Below, piece after piece: positions 17,748 through 26,285 of a stretch of 64,000 nucleotides of DNA (position 1 is its first letter; every line of letters begins with the position of its first letter). The translations under genes and the position numbers were made by a program. The stretch is from contig JAGPFC010000006.1 in NCBI GenBank assembly GCA_018056685.1, positions 33,501 through 97,500 on the forward strand, read 5' to 3'. A model generated the notes under the pieces. It was not told where the DNA came from, made no database searches, and was given only the letters and a program-made list of their open reading frames with translations. The DNA is from Smithella sp. (GTDB lineage: Bacteria; Desulfobacterota; Syntrophia; Syntrophales; Smithellaceae).

Positions 17748-19160
17748 TTGAACAAGATGGAAAATAAAAAAAATCCCCTGAAAATTCAGGATAATACTTT
17801 TCGCGACGGGCATCAGTCGATCTATGCGACAAGAATGCGCACAGAAGATATGATCCCCATAGCCGAAGAAATGGATAATTGCGGTTTCCACGCGATGGAA
17901 GTCTGGGGTGGGGCCACGTTTGACACCATGCACCGTTTTTTGGATGAAGATCCCTGGATGCGTCCGAAGATTTTGAAAAAATACATCAAGAAAACGCCTT
18001 TTGCCATGCTGCTCCGCGGCCAGAATCTTGTCGGCTATCGTCATTATGCCGATGATGTGGTGCGCGCTTTTGTGGACAAGGCCTGCGAAATCGGCATTGA
18101 TGTTTTCCGTTGTTTTGACGCGCTGAATGATTTCCGCAATATGGAGTCCTGCGCGGAGAGAATTAAGGCCAACGGCAAGCAGTTTCAGGGAGCCCTCTGT
18201 TATTCGCTGACCGATGTCCGTCTGGGTGGAGAAGTATACAACGTGGACTATTACGTCCGGAAGGCCAAAGAACTTGTACAAATGGGCGCGGACGCGATTT
18301 GCATCAAAGACATGGGCGGCATTATGTCTCCTTTTGACGCCTATGATCTGGTTTCGGCCATCAAGAAGGAAATTCATCTGCCGCTGCATCTGCATTCCCA
18401 TTACACCAGCGGCATGGCGTCGATGACGTATTTAAAAGCCATAGAAGCCGGTGTGGATGTGGTGGACACATGTCTTGCGCCCTTCGCGCTCAGAACGTCC
18501 ATGCCCGCTATCGAGCCGATCGTGGCGGCCCTGCAGGGGACGGAGCGTGAAACCGGAATTGATTTAAACAAGATACTCGTGCTTGGCGAGCATCTGGAAA
18601 GCATCGCGCCGAAGTACAACACACATCTGGCCACGCATAAACTTTCAATCATCGATAATGGCGTGCTGGCGCACCAGATTCCCGGTGGCATGATTTCCAA
18701 TCTGACCACCCAGCTCAAAGAAATGAACGCGCTGGACAGGCTCGGAGAAATTTACAAAGAAGTCGTGCAGACGCGCAGGGACATGGGGTCTCCGCCGCTG
18801 GTTACACCTGTATCACAGATTATCGGTGCGCAGGCTGTTCTCAACGTTTTGTTCGGTCGTTATGTCCGGGTTTCCAATCAGTTAAAAGATCTGGTTCTCG
18901 GTCTTTACGGAAAAACGCCGATGCCGATTGATGCGGAACTGACGAAAAAGATATTGAAGAATTACAAGCGCGGACAGGAGCCGATAGCCGGAAGACCTGC
19001 TGATCATCTGGAACCTGAGATTGAGGCGGCGAAAAAAGCCATGGGGGATCTGGCCCGCAGTGATGAAGATGTGCTGGCGTATATCTTATATCCGGTGACC
19101 ATGACCAAGTTTTTACAGAAGAAGTATGGGATAGAACCGCTGAAGCAAGCGGAAGCATAA
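17748..19160 (+). CDS. Carboxyltransferase subunit (transcarboxylase 5S / OadA / PycB type) without biotin domain
   Basis: 470 residues from TTG at 17748, chosen because GAAGGAG sits 8 bases upstream; the ATG at 17757 is too far. HMGL-like TIM barrel with IQDNTFRDGHQS (metal-binding Asp), the metal/lysine segment DAICIKDMGG, LHLHSHYTSG (metal-binding His pair), then the conserved carboxylase region. It ends before any biotinyl domain: no E-A-M-K-M motif is present. It should transfer a carboxyl group between biotin on a separate carrier protein and pyruvate/oxaloacetate. Partners could be methylmalonyl-CoA or malonyl-CoA carboxyltransferase subunits elsewhere. The neighbour fabD suggests a link with malonyl-CoA supply, which is inference. 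Confidence 0.85.
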   Translation: MNKMENKKNPLKIQDNTFRDGHQSIYATRMRTEDMIPIAEEMDNCGFHAMEVWGGATFDTMHRFLDEDPWMRPKILKKYIKKTPFAMLLRGQNLVGYRHYADDVVRAFVDKACEIGIDVFRCFDALNDFRNMESCAERIKANGKQFQGALCYSLTDVRLGGEVYNVDYYVRKAKELVQMGADAICIKDMGGIMSPFDAYDLVSAIKKEIHLPLHLHSHYTSGMASMTYLKAIEAGVDVVDTCLAPFALRTSMPAIEPIVAALQGTERETGIDLNKILVLGEHLESIAPKYNTHLATHKLSIIDNGVLAHQIPGGMISNLTTQLKEMNALDRLGEIYKEVVQTRRDMGSPPLVTPVSQIIGAQAVLNVLFGRYVRVSNQLKDLVLGLYGKTPMPIDAELTKKILKNYKRGQEPIAGRPADHLEPEIEAAKKAMGDLARSDEDVLAYILYPVTMTKFLQKKYGIEPLKQAEA

Positions 19161-19286
19161 AAACACTATAAAAGAGAGTTGCCGAATTACAAACTGAGTT
19201 CCTTTTTTGAATGGCGAAAGTTCATCAAAGGAACGAGAGGGTAAGTTTGTCCTGGAAAATAAATAAATTAAGTAATGGGATATATT

Positions 19287-20486
19287 ATGGATTTTAACTT
19301 AAGCGAAAGTCAGTTGTCGTATTTGGATACCGTCCGCAGGTTTGTAAAAAATGAAATAACGCCGCGAATTCTGGAAATGGAAAAGGAGCACGTCTTCCCC
19401 TGGGAGATCATCAACAAGGCTTGGAAAACCGGCTTGATCAATTTGAGCATCCCGGAATCCGTTCGGGGTTATGAAATCGATGCCTTTACGTCCGCTTTGA
19501 TTGTCGAAGAACTTTCCTACGGCGATACAGGCATTGCTACTTCGGCCATGTGCAACGACTTGGCCAATGTGGTTATCGGTCTTCACGGCACGGAAGAACA
19601 GAGGAATCTATTCCTGAAACCTTTTGTCGAGAAACCGATTTTAGCTTCTTTCTGCCTGACCGAGCCGAATGCGGGATCGGACAATTCAATGATGACCAGC
19701 TTCATCAACAAAAAGGATGATGGCAATTACGTATTAAACGGTTCCAAGTGCTTTATCACCAACGCATCCTACGCTTCACAATTCACGGTTCTCTGCAAGG
19801 TCGGCAAACCAACCGGTAATTTCATGGCCTGTGTGATTGTCCCCGTGGAGCATGTCACGTCATCTGAGATTCCCGACATCGGAACATCAACCAGAGAAAT
19901 TAACGTTCCGGCAGGTGGAAAGATCATCATCGGCAAGCCGGAGGACAAACTGGGACAGCGGCTTTCCAATACAGCCAGCGTGACCTTTGAAGACGTCGTC
20001 GTTTCTCCAAACCAGATTATCGGCGACCGGCGTCTGGGCTTCAAGTACATTGTTGATGTTCTGGATTACGCCCGCCCGATGGTGGCCGCCATCGGGCTGG
20101 GGCTGGCCAAACGAGCCTTTGATGTAACCCTCGAATACACGCGGGAAAGAAAACAGTTCGGCAGCCGAATCTGCGATCTTCCCGTGGCCCGGGAGATGCT
20201 CACCACGATGTGGAAAAAAGTCGAACTGGCCGAGATGGCCCTGTTCAAAGCGATTTTTAAGATTCAGGAAAAAGCCGGGGATGCCGGACTTTATGCCTCG
20301 CTGGCCAAGAACACCGCCGCTGAAGCGGCTATCTTTTGTTCCACAGAAGGACTGCACCTGCACGGCGGTTACGGTTTTACCACGGAGTACGAAATTTCCA
20401 AGCTGGCGCGCGATGCTCACATTATCGATATTTATGAAGGTGTCCGGGAAGTTCAAAATATGATTATCGGACGGGAGATTGTATAA
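19287..20486 (+). CDS. Acyl-CoA dehydrogenase in the KAS/ACP cassette
   Basis: About 399 residues. Start at ATG 19287 (MDFNLSESQ, as in the family); an ATG at 19275 is also in frame. FAD/acyl-CoA dehydrogenase signatures: FCLTEPNAGSDNSMMTSF, GSKCFITNAS, RKQFGSRICDLPVAREML, and the C-terminal LHLHGGYGFTTEYEISKLARDAHIIDIYEGVREVQNMIIGR with the catalytic base glutamate in IYEG. It removes hydrogens at C2-C3 of an acyl thioester. The stop overlaps the next ATG (TAATG), tying it to the KAS III gene; it may act on acyl-ACP or acyl-CoA of the pathway to introduce a double bond. Alternatively it is an ordinary beta-oxidation enzyme. Confidence 0.88.
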   Translation: MDFNLSESQLSYLDTVRRFVKNEITPRILEMEKEHVFPWEIINKAWKTGLINLSIPESVRGYEIDAFTSALIVEELSYGDTGIATSAMCNDLANVVIGLHGTEEQRNLFLKPFVEKPILASFCLTEPNAGSDNSMMTSFINKKDDGNYVLNGSKCFITNASYASQFTVLCKVGKPTGNFMACVIVPVEHVTSSEIPDIGTSTREINVPAGGKIIIGKPEDKLGQRLSNTASVTFEDVVVSPNQIIGDRRLGFKYIVDVLDYARPMVAAIGLGLAKRAFDVTLEYTRERKQFGSRICDLPVAREMLTTMWKKVELAEMALFKAIFKIQEKAGDAGLYASLAKNTAAEAAIFCSTEGLHLHGGYGFTTEYEISKLARDAHIIDIYEGVREVQNMIIGREIV

Positions 20487-21475
20487 TGCTTTATCTTCAC
20501 GGCATGGGACACTTTCATCCGGAAAATGTTCTTTCCAACCAATTTCTGGAAGAGTTGAATATCGGTACGTCCAACGACTGGATCATGGAACGGGTCGGCA
20601 TTCAGAACCGCCGCACGGTTCTGCCGCTGGACTATATCCGGGAAACAAAAAACGTCAATCCGCTGAAATCTTTTTCCCTCCGGCTCTACACCAATGCGCA
20701 GATGTCGGCCAAAGCGGCACGGATGGCGCTGGATCGGGCCGGTTTAAAACCGGAAGACATCGGCCTGGTGATTTCCGGATCTTCTTCGCCGGATAACATT
20801 ACACCGGCGGAAGCGGGCGCGGTTGCCGCGGAACTGGGAATCGAAGTACCTTGCTTTGATTTGAATTCAGCCTGTTCCACCTTCGGCATGCAGGTAAATT
20901 TTATCATGCGGATGCGACCGGAAGAAATGCCGACCTACGTTCTACTGGTCGGGGCGGAATCCACGACCAAAGTCATTAACTATACCGATCGCAATTCAGC
21001 AGTCCTTTTCGGCGACGGCGCTCATGCCGCCGTAGTCTCGGCAACCATTCCCGCGCGCGCTGTTTTTGTCAGCGGCGGTTATAACGCCCGTCCTTCGGGA
21101 TGGACAAAAGTCGGCGTGACCGGAGGCTGGGTGTTCAGTCAGGACGGCAACGCCGTTCAGGGTTTTGCGATAAGAACGACGACGGAATGTTTGAAAACGC
21201 TTCAGGATGAATATGAGGCGCAGGCAAAGCGTTTTATCTTCATCGCCCATCAGGCCAATTACATGATGCTGAAAACCGTCTGCGAGCGCAGAAGCATCAA
21301 GCCGGAAAATCACTGGTTCAATGTGGATCAGTTCGGCAATGTCGGTTGTTGCGGTGCTCCCGCGGTTTTGAGCATGAACTGGGATAACATTGAACCGGGA
21401 GACAACATCGCCATGGTGATTGTCGGAGCCGGACTGGCCTGGGCTTACGCGATGCTGAAAGTAGAGGAGAAATAA
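20486..21475 (+). CDS. 3-oxoacyl-ACP synthase III-like enzyme
   Basis: 329 residues, FabH-like thiolase fold. The catalytic triad is visible: Cys130 in LNSACSTFG, His255 in FIAHQANYMML and Asn285 in FGNVGCCGAP. The N-terminal NDWIMERVGIQNRRT matches FabH. It would start chains by condensing an acyl-CoA primer with malonyl-ACP. GNVG-C replaces the usual GNTS, a modest deviation. Start and stop codons overlap both neighbours by one base (TAATG), so translation is coupled through the cassette. The primer it selects cannot be inferred. Confidence 0.85.
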   Translation: MLYLHGMGHFHPENVLSNQFLEELNIGTSNDWIMERVGIQNRRTVLPLDYIRETKNVNPLKSFSLRLYTNAQMSAKAARMALDRAGLKPEDIGLVISGSSSPDNITPAEAGAVAAELGIEVPCFDLNSACSTFGMQVNFIMRMRPEEMPTYVLLVGAESTTKVINYTDRNSAVLFGDGAHAAVVSATIPARAVFVSGGYNARPSGWTKVGVTGGWVFSQDGNAVQGFAIRTTTECLKTLQDEYEAQAKRFIFIAHQANYMMLKTVCERRSIKPENHWFNVDQFGNVGCCGAPAVLSMNWDNIEPGDNIAMVIVGAGLAWAYAMLKVEEK

Positions 21476-22203
21476 TGATTGAAAAACCTGTTGCATTGGT
21501 TACCGGCGCTGCCAAAGGAATAGGAGCGGCGTGTTGCCGCGCACTGACCGAGGAAGGATTCCATATCGGCATCCATTACAATAAAAGTGCCGCAAGCGCT
21601 CAAAAGTTACTGGATGAAATTAAAGAAGGATTTTTAATTCAGGCTGATCTGTCCAATATCGAACAAGTTGACGCTATGATCGGTAGGATTAAGGATACCA
21701 CAGGACGTGTCGACGTGCTCGTCAACAACGCCGGCCATTCCATCAATGCGGATATCATTTCCATGAAGGTGGAACAGTTTGACGAACAACGGGCTCTGAC
21801 GCGAGGCGTGTGGTACCTAACCAAGAGAATTTTGCGTCAATTCATGTTCCGGAGTTCAGCCGGCCGTATCATTAATATTTCCAGTGTTGTCGGTCACACC
21901 GGTAATGCCGGCCAGATTCCCTATACCATGGAGAAAGCGGCGTTGGATGCCTTTACCAGATCGCTGGCGCGGGAACTCAAAGGAAGAAACATTTTGGTGA
22001 ATTCCGTTGCTCCCGGTTTTATCGATACGGAGATGACTAAAGAATTACCGGAAGAAATAAAGAACAAAGCCGTGGAAGAAATTCTTCTGGGACGTGTCGG
22101 CCGGCCGGAGGAAATCGCCGAAGTGGTCGCTTTTCTGGCTGCGAGGGGAAGTTACATCAACGGTTCGGTCATTCATGTGAACGGAGGTCTCTATGGAGGC
22201 TGA
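21475..22203 (+). CDS. 3-oxoacyl-ACP reductase (FabG-like SDR)
   Basis: 242 residues. TGAAKGIGAACCRAL coenzyme-binding loop, LVNNAGHSIN, catalytic serine in INISSVVGH, and Tyr150-xxx-Lys154 in PYTMEKAALDAF. The C-terminal VNSVAPGFIDTEMT and YINGSVIHVNGGLYGG are typical of FabG. It would reduce the beta-ketoacyl-ACP made by the adjacent synthases with NADPH. It overlaps the upstream KAS III stop by one base and the downstream dehydratase by 11 bases. Confidence 0.88.
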   Translation: MIEKPVALVTGAAKGIGAACCRALTEEGFHIGIHYNKSAASAQKLLDEIKEGFLIQADLSNIEQVDAMIGRIKDTTGRVDVLVNNAGHSINADIISMKVEQFDEQRALTRGVWYLTKRILRQFMFRSSAGRIINISSVVGHTGNAGQIPYTMEKAALDAFTRSLARELKGRNILVNSVAPGFIDTEMTKELPEEIKNKAVEEILLGRVGRPEEIAEVVAFLAARGSYINGSVIHVNGGLYGG

Positions 22204-22663
22204 TGCCGCGCTGAAGCAGGAGGTGCTGTCTCTTGTTCCCCAGAAGGAGCCTTTCCGTTTTATCGATGAGATCATCCGTCTCGATGATGAACAGATCGTC
22301 GGGGCTTATCGTTTTCGGGAAGACGAATATTTTTATCGCGGCCATTTTCCCGGCAATCCCATTACGCCGGGCGTTATTCTGATTGAAACGATGGCCCAGG
22401 TCGGTGTCGTGGCCTTCGGAATTTATCTTCTGTCACGTCAGAAAAACATGCGGCCCCGTGACATGAAATTGCCGATCAGTCTGTTTTCTCTGGCGGATGC
22501 TGTAGAGTTCAAGCAAATGGTGAGGCCAGGCGAGAGAGTCATCATCAAGGCGAAAAAAATTTACTTTCGTAAAGTGACCATAAAGGCCAGTGTTTCCATG
22601 GAAAAGGAAAACGGCGAAATCATTTGCAGCGGGGAATTATCGGGAGTGGGGGTGGATCAATGA
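22193..22663 (+). CDS. 3-hydroxyacyl-ACP dehydratase (FabZ/FabA-like hotdog)
   Basis: 156 residues, single hotdog domain. The catalytic histidine is in YRGHFPGNPITPGV and the catalytic acidic residue in ILIETMAQVG, both standard for FabZ/FabA. It would dehydrate 3-hydroxyacyl-ACP to the 2-enoyl-ACP. It overlaps the reductase gene by 11 bases and the KAS II gene by four (ATGA), so the cassette is tightly packed. No separate enoyl reductase is in the cassette; either a housekeeping enzyme works here or double bonds are kept. Confidence 0.87.
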   Translation: MEADAALKQEVLSLVPQKEPFRFIDEIIRLDDEQIVGAYRFREDEYFYRGHFPGNPITPGVILIETMAQVGVVAFGIYLLSRQKNMRPRDMKLPISLFSLADAVEFKQMVRPGERVIIKAKKIYFRKVTIKASVSMEKENGEIICSGELSGVGVDQ

Positions 22664-23940
22664 AAAAAAGAATTGTCATTACCGGAATGGGAGTGGTGGC
22701 GCCCAACGCGCACGGTCTGGATGATTACGAAAAAGCGCTCAGAGGCGGTGCGTCGGGCATTCGTTTTATTCCGCAACTGAAAGATTTAAATTTCGGTTGT
22801 CAGATTGGCGGCGTTCCCCAAAATTTTGATGAAATCAGATCGCGATATTTTAATGAGGAAAAACTTTTATCTATCAACGAAAACATCGGCTATGCCTCCG
22901 TTGCGGCGATTGACGCCTGGAGAGACGCAGGATTCAGTCTAAAAAGCGACGATGATGATCATGTGGATTGGGACACCGGTGTCATTGCCGGTTCCGGCAT
23001 CGGCGGTATGGACACGATCGCCAACACCATCGTTCCTCTGATCAATGACGGCAAGGTGAAGAGACTGGGCAGCAGCGTCGTCGAACAGGTGATGAGCAGC
23101 GGCACCAGCGCCCGTATTTCCGGCCTGCTCGCCGTCGGCAATCAGGTAACTTCGAATTCTTCGGCCTGTTCCACCGGCAATGAAGCCATCATCGACGCCA
23201 TGTGGAGAATCAGGACCGGTCTGGCCAAACGCATGGTGGCTGGCGGCTCCGAAGGGGCATCTCCTTATATCTGGGGAGGATTCGACGCCATGCGCGTTCT
23301 GTGCCGCAAGTTTAACGATAATCCGGCCGCCGGCTCGCGACCGCTCAGTGCCACAGCAGCAGGATTTGTGCCCGGTTCCGGCGGCGGCATGCTGGTTCTG
23401 GAAGAACTGGAAACAGCCCAGGCCAGAGGCGCCCGGATCTACGCGGAAATACTGGGCGGCTATGTCAATTGCGGTGGCCAAAGAATGGGAGGTTCCATGA
23501 CGGCGCCCAATCCCGAAGGCGTGAAAAGATGTGTCCGAGGCGCGGTGACGGATGCAGGCATTGATCCTGCTGACGTGGATGCCATCAACGGACACCTGAC
23601 GGCAACCTATGCCGATCCTTATGAAGTGAAAAACTGGGCGGAAGCCCTGGAACGAACGCCGGAAAGGTTTCCTTATATTCAGTCCACGAAATCGCTGGTC
23701 GGCCATTGTCTGGGGGCCGCGGGCGCCGTGGAATGCGTGGCGGTTGTCCTCGAACTTTACAAGGGATTCCTGCATCCTTCCATGAACAGTGAGGATGTTC
23801 ATCCCGATATCGAAAAATTTGCGTCCAAAATTCCGCAGACATGCATGGAATTGCCTGAATTGAAAATTATCGCCAAGGCCGGTTTCGGTTTCGGTGATGT
23901 CAACAGCTGTCTCATATTCAAAAAATGGGAAGGAAAATAA
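22660..23940 (+). CDS. 3-oxoacyl-ACP synthase II-like condensing enzyme
   Basis: 426 residues from ATG 22660, which has GGGAGTGGGGG upstream. N-terminal RIVITGMGVVAPNAHG, nucleophile Cys170 in SSACSTGNEAI, His312 in INGHLTATYADPYE and His349 in SLVGHCLGAAGAVECV, C-terminal AKAGFGFGDVNSCL. The first histidine motif is usually NAHGTSTPLGD, so NGHLTATYADPY is a noticeable departure around an otherwise complete Cys-His-His triad, and GFGDVNSCL replaces GFGGTNA. This suggests a specialised KAS rather than housekeeping FabF. It elongates the ACP-bound chain with malonyl-ACP. Confidence 0.87.
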   Translation: MKKRIVITGMGVVAPNAHGLDDYEKALRGGASGIRFIPQLKDLNFGCQIGGVPQNFDEIRSRYFNEEKLLSINENIGYASVAAIDAWRDAGFSLKSDDDDHVDWDTGVIAGSGIGGMDTIANTIVPLINDGKVKRLGSSVVEQVMSSGTSARISGLLAVGNQVTSNSSACSTGNEAIIDAMWRIRTGLAKRMVAGGSEGASPYIWGGFDAMRVLCRKFNDNPAAGSRPLSATAAGFVPGSGGGMLVLEELETAQARGARIYAEILGGYVNCGGQRMGGSMTAPNPEGVKRCVRGAVTDAGIDPADVDAINGHLTATYADPYEVKNWAEALERTPERFPYIQSTKSLVGHCLGAAGAVECVAVVLELYKGFLHPSMNSEDVHPDIEKFASKIPQTCMELPELKIIAKAGFGFGDVNSCLIFKKWEGK

Positions 23941-23964
23941 TCAAAATAAAGGAGAAATAAATTT

Positions 23965-24216
23965 ATGGATGTTACAAAAATTTTTGAAGAGATGATTAAC
24001 ATTTTAAGGCCGTACGCCAAAAACCAGGAGCTTCTGGCAACAGCGACAATGGATACGCACATTTTGAACGACCTGAAAGTCAATTCCGCGCGCCTCGTGG
24101 ACGTCATCATTAAATGCGAAGACGTTTACGGAATCAGCGTGGATGATGACGAGGCGGATAAAATCCGTACCATCGGCGATGCCGTGAAAATCATCAAGCA
24201 AAAACTGGGATTGTAA
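23965..24216 (+). CDS. Acyl carrier protein, divergent
   Basis: 83 residues, acidic, four-helix carrier-protein size. The phosphopantetheine site is expected at Ser41 in LKVNSARLVDVI, where most ACPs have D-S-L; the aspartate is replaced by asparagine and the leucine by alanine. Helix III (YGISVDDDEADKIRTIGDAVKII) matches carrier proteins. GGAGAAAT lies just upstream. It would carry the growing acyl chain for the surrounding enzymes and be activated by the phosphopantetheinyl transferase at the end of the cassette. Its stop overlaps the acyltransferase ATG by one base. Confidence 0.8.
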   Translation: MDVTKIFEEMINILRPYAKNQELLATATMDTHILNDLKVNSARLVDVIIKCEDVYGISVDDDEADKIRTIGDAVKIIKQKLGL

Positions 24217-25040
24217 TGACTCGAAAGTCCCGAATGCTTTTGCATTTGCAAAACTTTACAGGCAGAGTCGCGATCTTGATTATCGCGCCGCTGTACTTTC
24301 TTGCCTCTAAAATATTCTTTTACCGTGTAAGAAACTTGAAGGACATCCGCCGTCGCTGTGCTGCTGAATTTGCCAAACACAAGGGAGGCTGGCTGATCTG
24401 CTCAAACCATCTGACCATGATTGACTCATTTATATTAAGCTACGCCATGTTCAGTCTCGGCCGGCACATCACCCATTACGGGAAACTGCCCTGGAATCTG
24501 CCTGAGAGAAATAATTACAAACACAATATTTTTCTGGCGGTGTTGTGCTACCTGTCCAAGTGTATTCCCATTCATCGCGGCGGCTCCCGTGATGCGATGA
24601 AAGAATCCATGGATAAATGCATCTACCTGCTGAAGCATGGCGGAACCATCATGATCTTTCCGGAAGGCAAACGTTCGCGCACCGGGAGGGTGGATCAGGA
24701 AGGATTCTCTTACGGTGTGGGACGATTCATTAAACATCTCGAAGACTGCAAAGTGATGTGCATTTATCTTCGGGGAGACAAACAGGACAATTACAGTGTC
24801 ATTCCCGCCTGGGGTGAAAAATTTTCGGTACACATGGAAGTTTTTCAACCGCAACCCGCGGAGGGAAGTGAACTTCGGGTTCAGCGGGAATATGCCAGGC
24901 AGATCATTGAACGGCTGGCACAAATGGAGGAAGCTTATTTTGCCCTGCGTCGGAAACGATGTGGTGGATTTGAAGGAACCGGCGAACTCGGGAAAAAGCA
25001 GGAATTCGCGCTTTCTAAAAAAAATCCTCACAGATGCTGA
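24216..25040 (+). CDS. PlsC-type lysophospholipid acyltransferase-like protein
   Basis: 274 residues. An N-terminal hydrophobic anchor (ILIIAPLYFLASKIFF) is followed by LPLAT motif I (SNHLTMID, the H-x4-D pair), motif II region GGSRDAMKESMD and motif III FPEGKRSRTGRV. Such enzymes move an acyl group from ACP or CoA to a lysophospholipid, or to another acceptor in the LPLAT relatives of aryl-polyene clusters. Sitting directly after the dedicated ACP, it probably off-loads the product onto a membrane lipid. Its 3' end overlaps the next gene by 101 bases in another frame. Confidence 0.83.
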   Translation: MTRKSRMLLHLQNFTGRVAILIIAPLYFLASKIFFYRVRNLKDIRRRCAAEFAKHKGGWLICSNHLTMIDSFILSYAMFSLGRHITHYGKLPWNLPERNNYKHNIFLAVLCYLSKCIPIHRGGSRDAMKESMDKCIYLLKHGGTIMIFPEGKRSRTGRVDQEGFSYGVGRFIKHLEDCKVMCIYLRGDKQDNYSVIPAWGEKFSVHMEVFQPQPAEGSELRVQREYARQIIERLAQMEEAYFALRRKRCGGFEGTGELGKKQEFALSKKNPHRC

Positions 25041-25584
25041 AATTGAAGATGTGAAAAACGCGGACAATCCCGATCTGGCGCTTTGGTCACTCTGGGCCTG
25101 CAAGGAAACCGCGTATAAAGTCATAAAAAAAATATCTTCGGATATCGCCTTTATCCCACGACGATGGCAGACGGTATTTGACAATGCTCCGTTGGATGAT
25201 GTGGAAGGAAACGTTATTATTCCCGGACAAAGAACTGTTTATATTCGTCTTTTTACCAATGCCGGCTATGTGCATTGCACAGGATCTGATGAGCGATCGG
25301 CGCTGGATAAATTAACATGGGATGTTGAGAAGCTGCCGCATGCCAAAACTGATCCCTCAATTTTTACGCGCCAGCGTCTTACGGACAGATTAACAAAACT
25401 TCTTTCTTTGAAGTTTCATCAAATAGAAATTCAACGAACAAGGAAAAACGGAGAGCTTTCACCGCCTCAGGTCTATTGCTCAGGAGACAAAACAGATGTG
25501 GATATCAGCCTCAGTCACGACGGTCGCTTCGTTGCTTATGTAGTGAGCCAAGCTGAAAAGAACAAAATGACGTTTGAAGCGTAA
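24940..25584 (+). CDS. 4'-phosphopantetheinyl transferase (Sfp-like)
   Basis: About 214 residues. The family signatures are VGNDVVDLK near the N-terminus (metal-binding Asp) and WACKETAYKVIKK (the WxxKEAxxK motif), with a C-terminal VDISLSHDGRFVAYVV. It transfers phosphopantetheine from CoA to the carrier protein serine. An in-frame ATG exists at 24796, but the extra 48 residues come from the overlapping acyltransferase gene and are not family-like. The TTG at 24940 with GGAGG 9 bases upstream is the probable start. A dedicated activator next to a divergent ACP supports an independent pathway. Confidence 0.82.
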   Translation: MPCVGNDVVDLKEPANSGKSRNSRFLKKILTDAEIEDVKNADNPDLALWSLWACKETAYKVIKKISSDIAFIPRRWQTVFDNAPLDDVEGNVIIPGQRTVYIRLFTNAGYVHCTGSDERSALDKLTWDVEKLPHAKTDPSIFTRQRLTDRLTKLLSLKFHQIEIQRTRKNGELSPPQVYCSGDKTDVDISLSHDGRFVAYVVSQAEKNKMTFEA

Positions 25585-25636
25585 GGCGTAGAGAGAATTT
25601 CTGAACTATAGTGAAGAGTTATTCGAACTATCCAAC

Positions 25637-25731
25637 CCCGATATATCGGGATTGAAAACTCTCCCAGGAGCGAAGCTGCGAGGGATCAGAGAGTCTCACT
25701 AAAAAAGCCTTGTTTTTTTTAAGGTCGCTTG
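25637..25731. repeat. Palindromic intergenic element after the lipid cassette
   Basis: A perfect 14-bp palindrome CCCGATATATCGGG (25637-25650) is followed by an imperfect inverted repeat (CTCTCCC against GGGATCAGAGAG) and by CCTTG plus eight T and AAGG. The arrangement could serve as a transcription stop for the cassette, or be a dispersed repeat of the genome. Confidence 0.5.
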
Positions 25732-25820
25732 CGATAATCATCAAAAGAGAACTATAGGTTTGAATGTTGTGGGACGAAGGTTGAAATGATTATTCTTGAT
25801 TTCAGCACGAGGAATCCGTC

Positions 25821-26183
25821 ATGATGAACGAAAAAAGGAAAGCGAAGCGGTTGCAGGAAGAGAGCGAAATTACCGTCACCATCATTGCCTGTAGTAAAAA
25901 GTTTCCCAAGGAAAAGGTAATCTATAACAGCAGTAAAGATATATCCGAGACCGGCGCGCGAATTCATTCCAATATTTTTTTACCCATTGATACGCTGCTG
26001 AGAATAGATTTTAAATTAAAGAATCTTCAACAAATGATCACCGCCATGGGAAAGGTCAAATGGATCAAAATCATTTGTGAGGACGAAGCCTATGACGCTG
26101 GCGTAGAGTTCGTCAATACGCCCCAGGAAGCCATCAAAAAGTTGTCCGACTATGTATCATGGAAAATGAGTCTTCAGACTTAA
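25821..26183 (+). CDS. PilZ domain c-di-GMP-binding protein
   Basis: 120 residues, a stand-alone PilZ domain. Both ligand-binding motifs are intact: RxxxR in EKRKAKRLQ and DxSxxG in SKDISETGARIHS. PilZ proteins bind cyclic di-GMP and relay the signal to motility, polysaccharide export or transcription partners. The window also holds a diguanylate cyclase, two HD-GYP proteins and a c-di-GMP riboswitch, so this is one receptor in a rich network. GAGGAA precedes the ATG pair at 25821/25824. Confidence 0.85.
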   Translation: MMNEKRKAKRLQEESEITVTIIACSKKFPKEKVIYNSSKDISETGARIHSNIFLPIDTLLRIDFKLKNLQQMITAMGKVKWIKIICEDEAYDAGVEFVNTPQEAIKKLSDYVSWKMSLQT

Positions 26184-26285
26184 CTTCCAATATTCGGAAA
26201 TTTTCTGTTTTTTTCTTCGTTGTTGTGACACTTGTCCTGTGATATGAATATTTTCAGAATACAATCCATATCAGGGTAATATGTT

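Noticed and set aside
22939..23802. Long minus-strand ORF of 287 codons inside the KAS II gene
   Set aside because: Composition is typical of a shadow frame (His/Arg/Gly-rich), no ribosome binding site, and the plus-strand KAS II has complete catalytic motifs.
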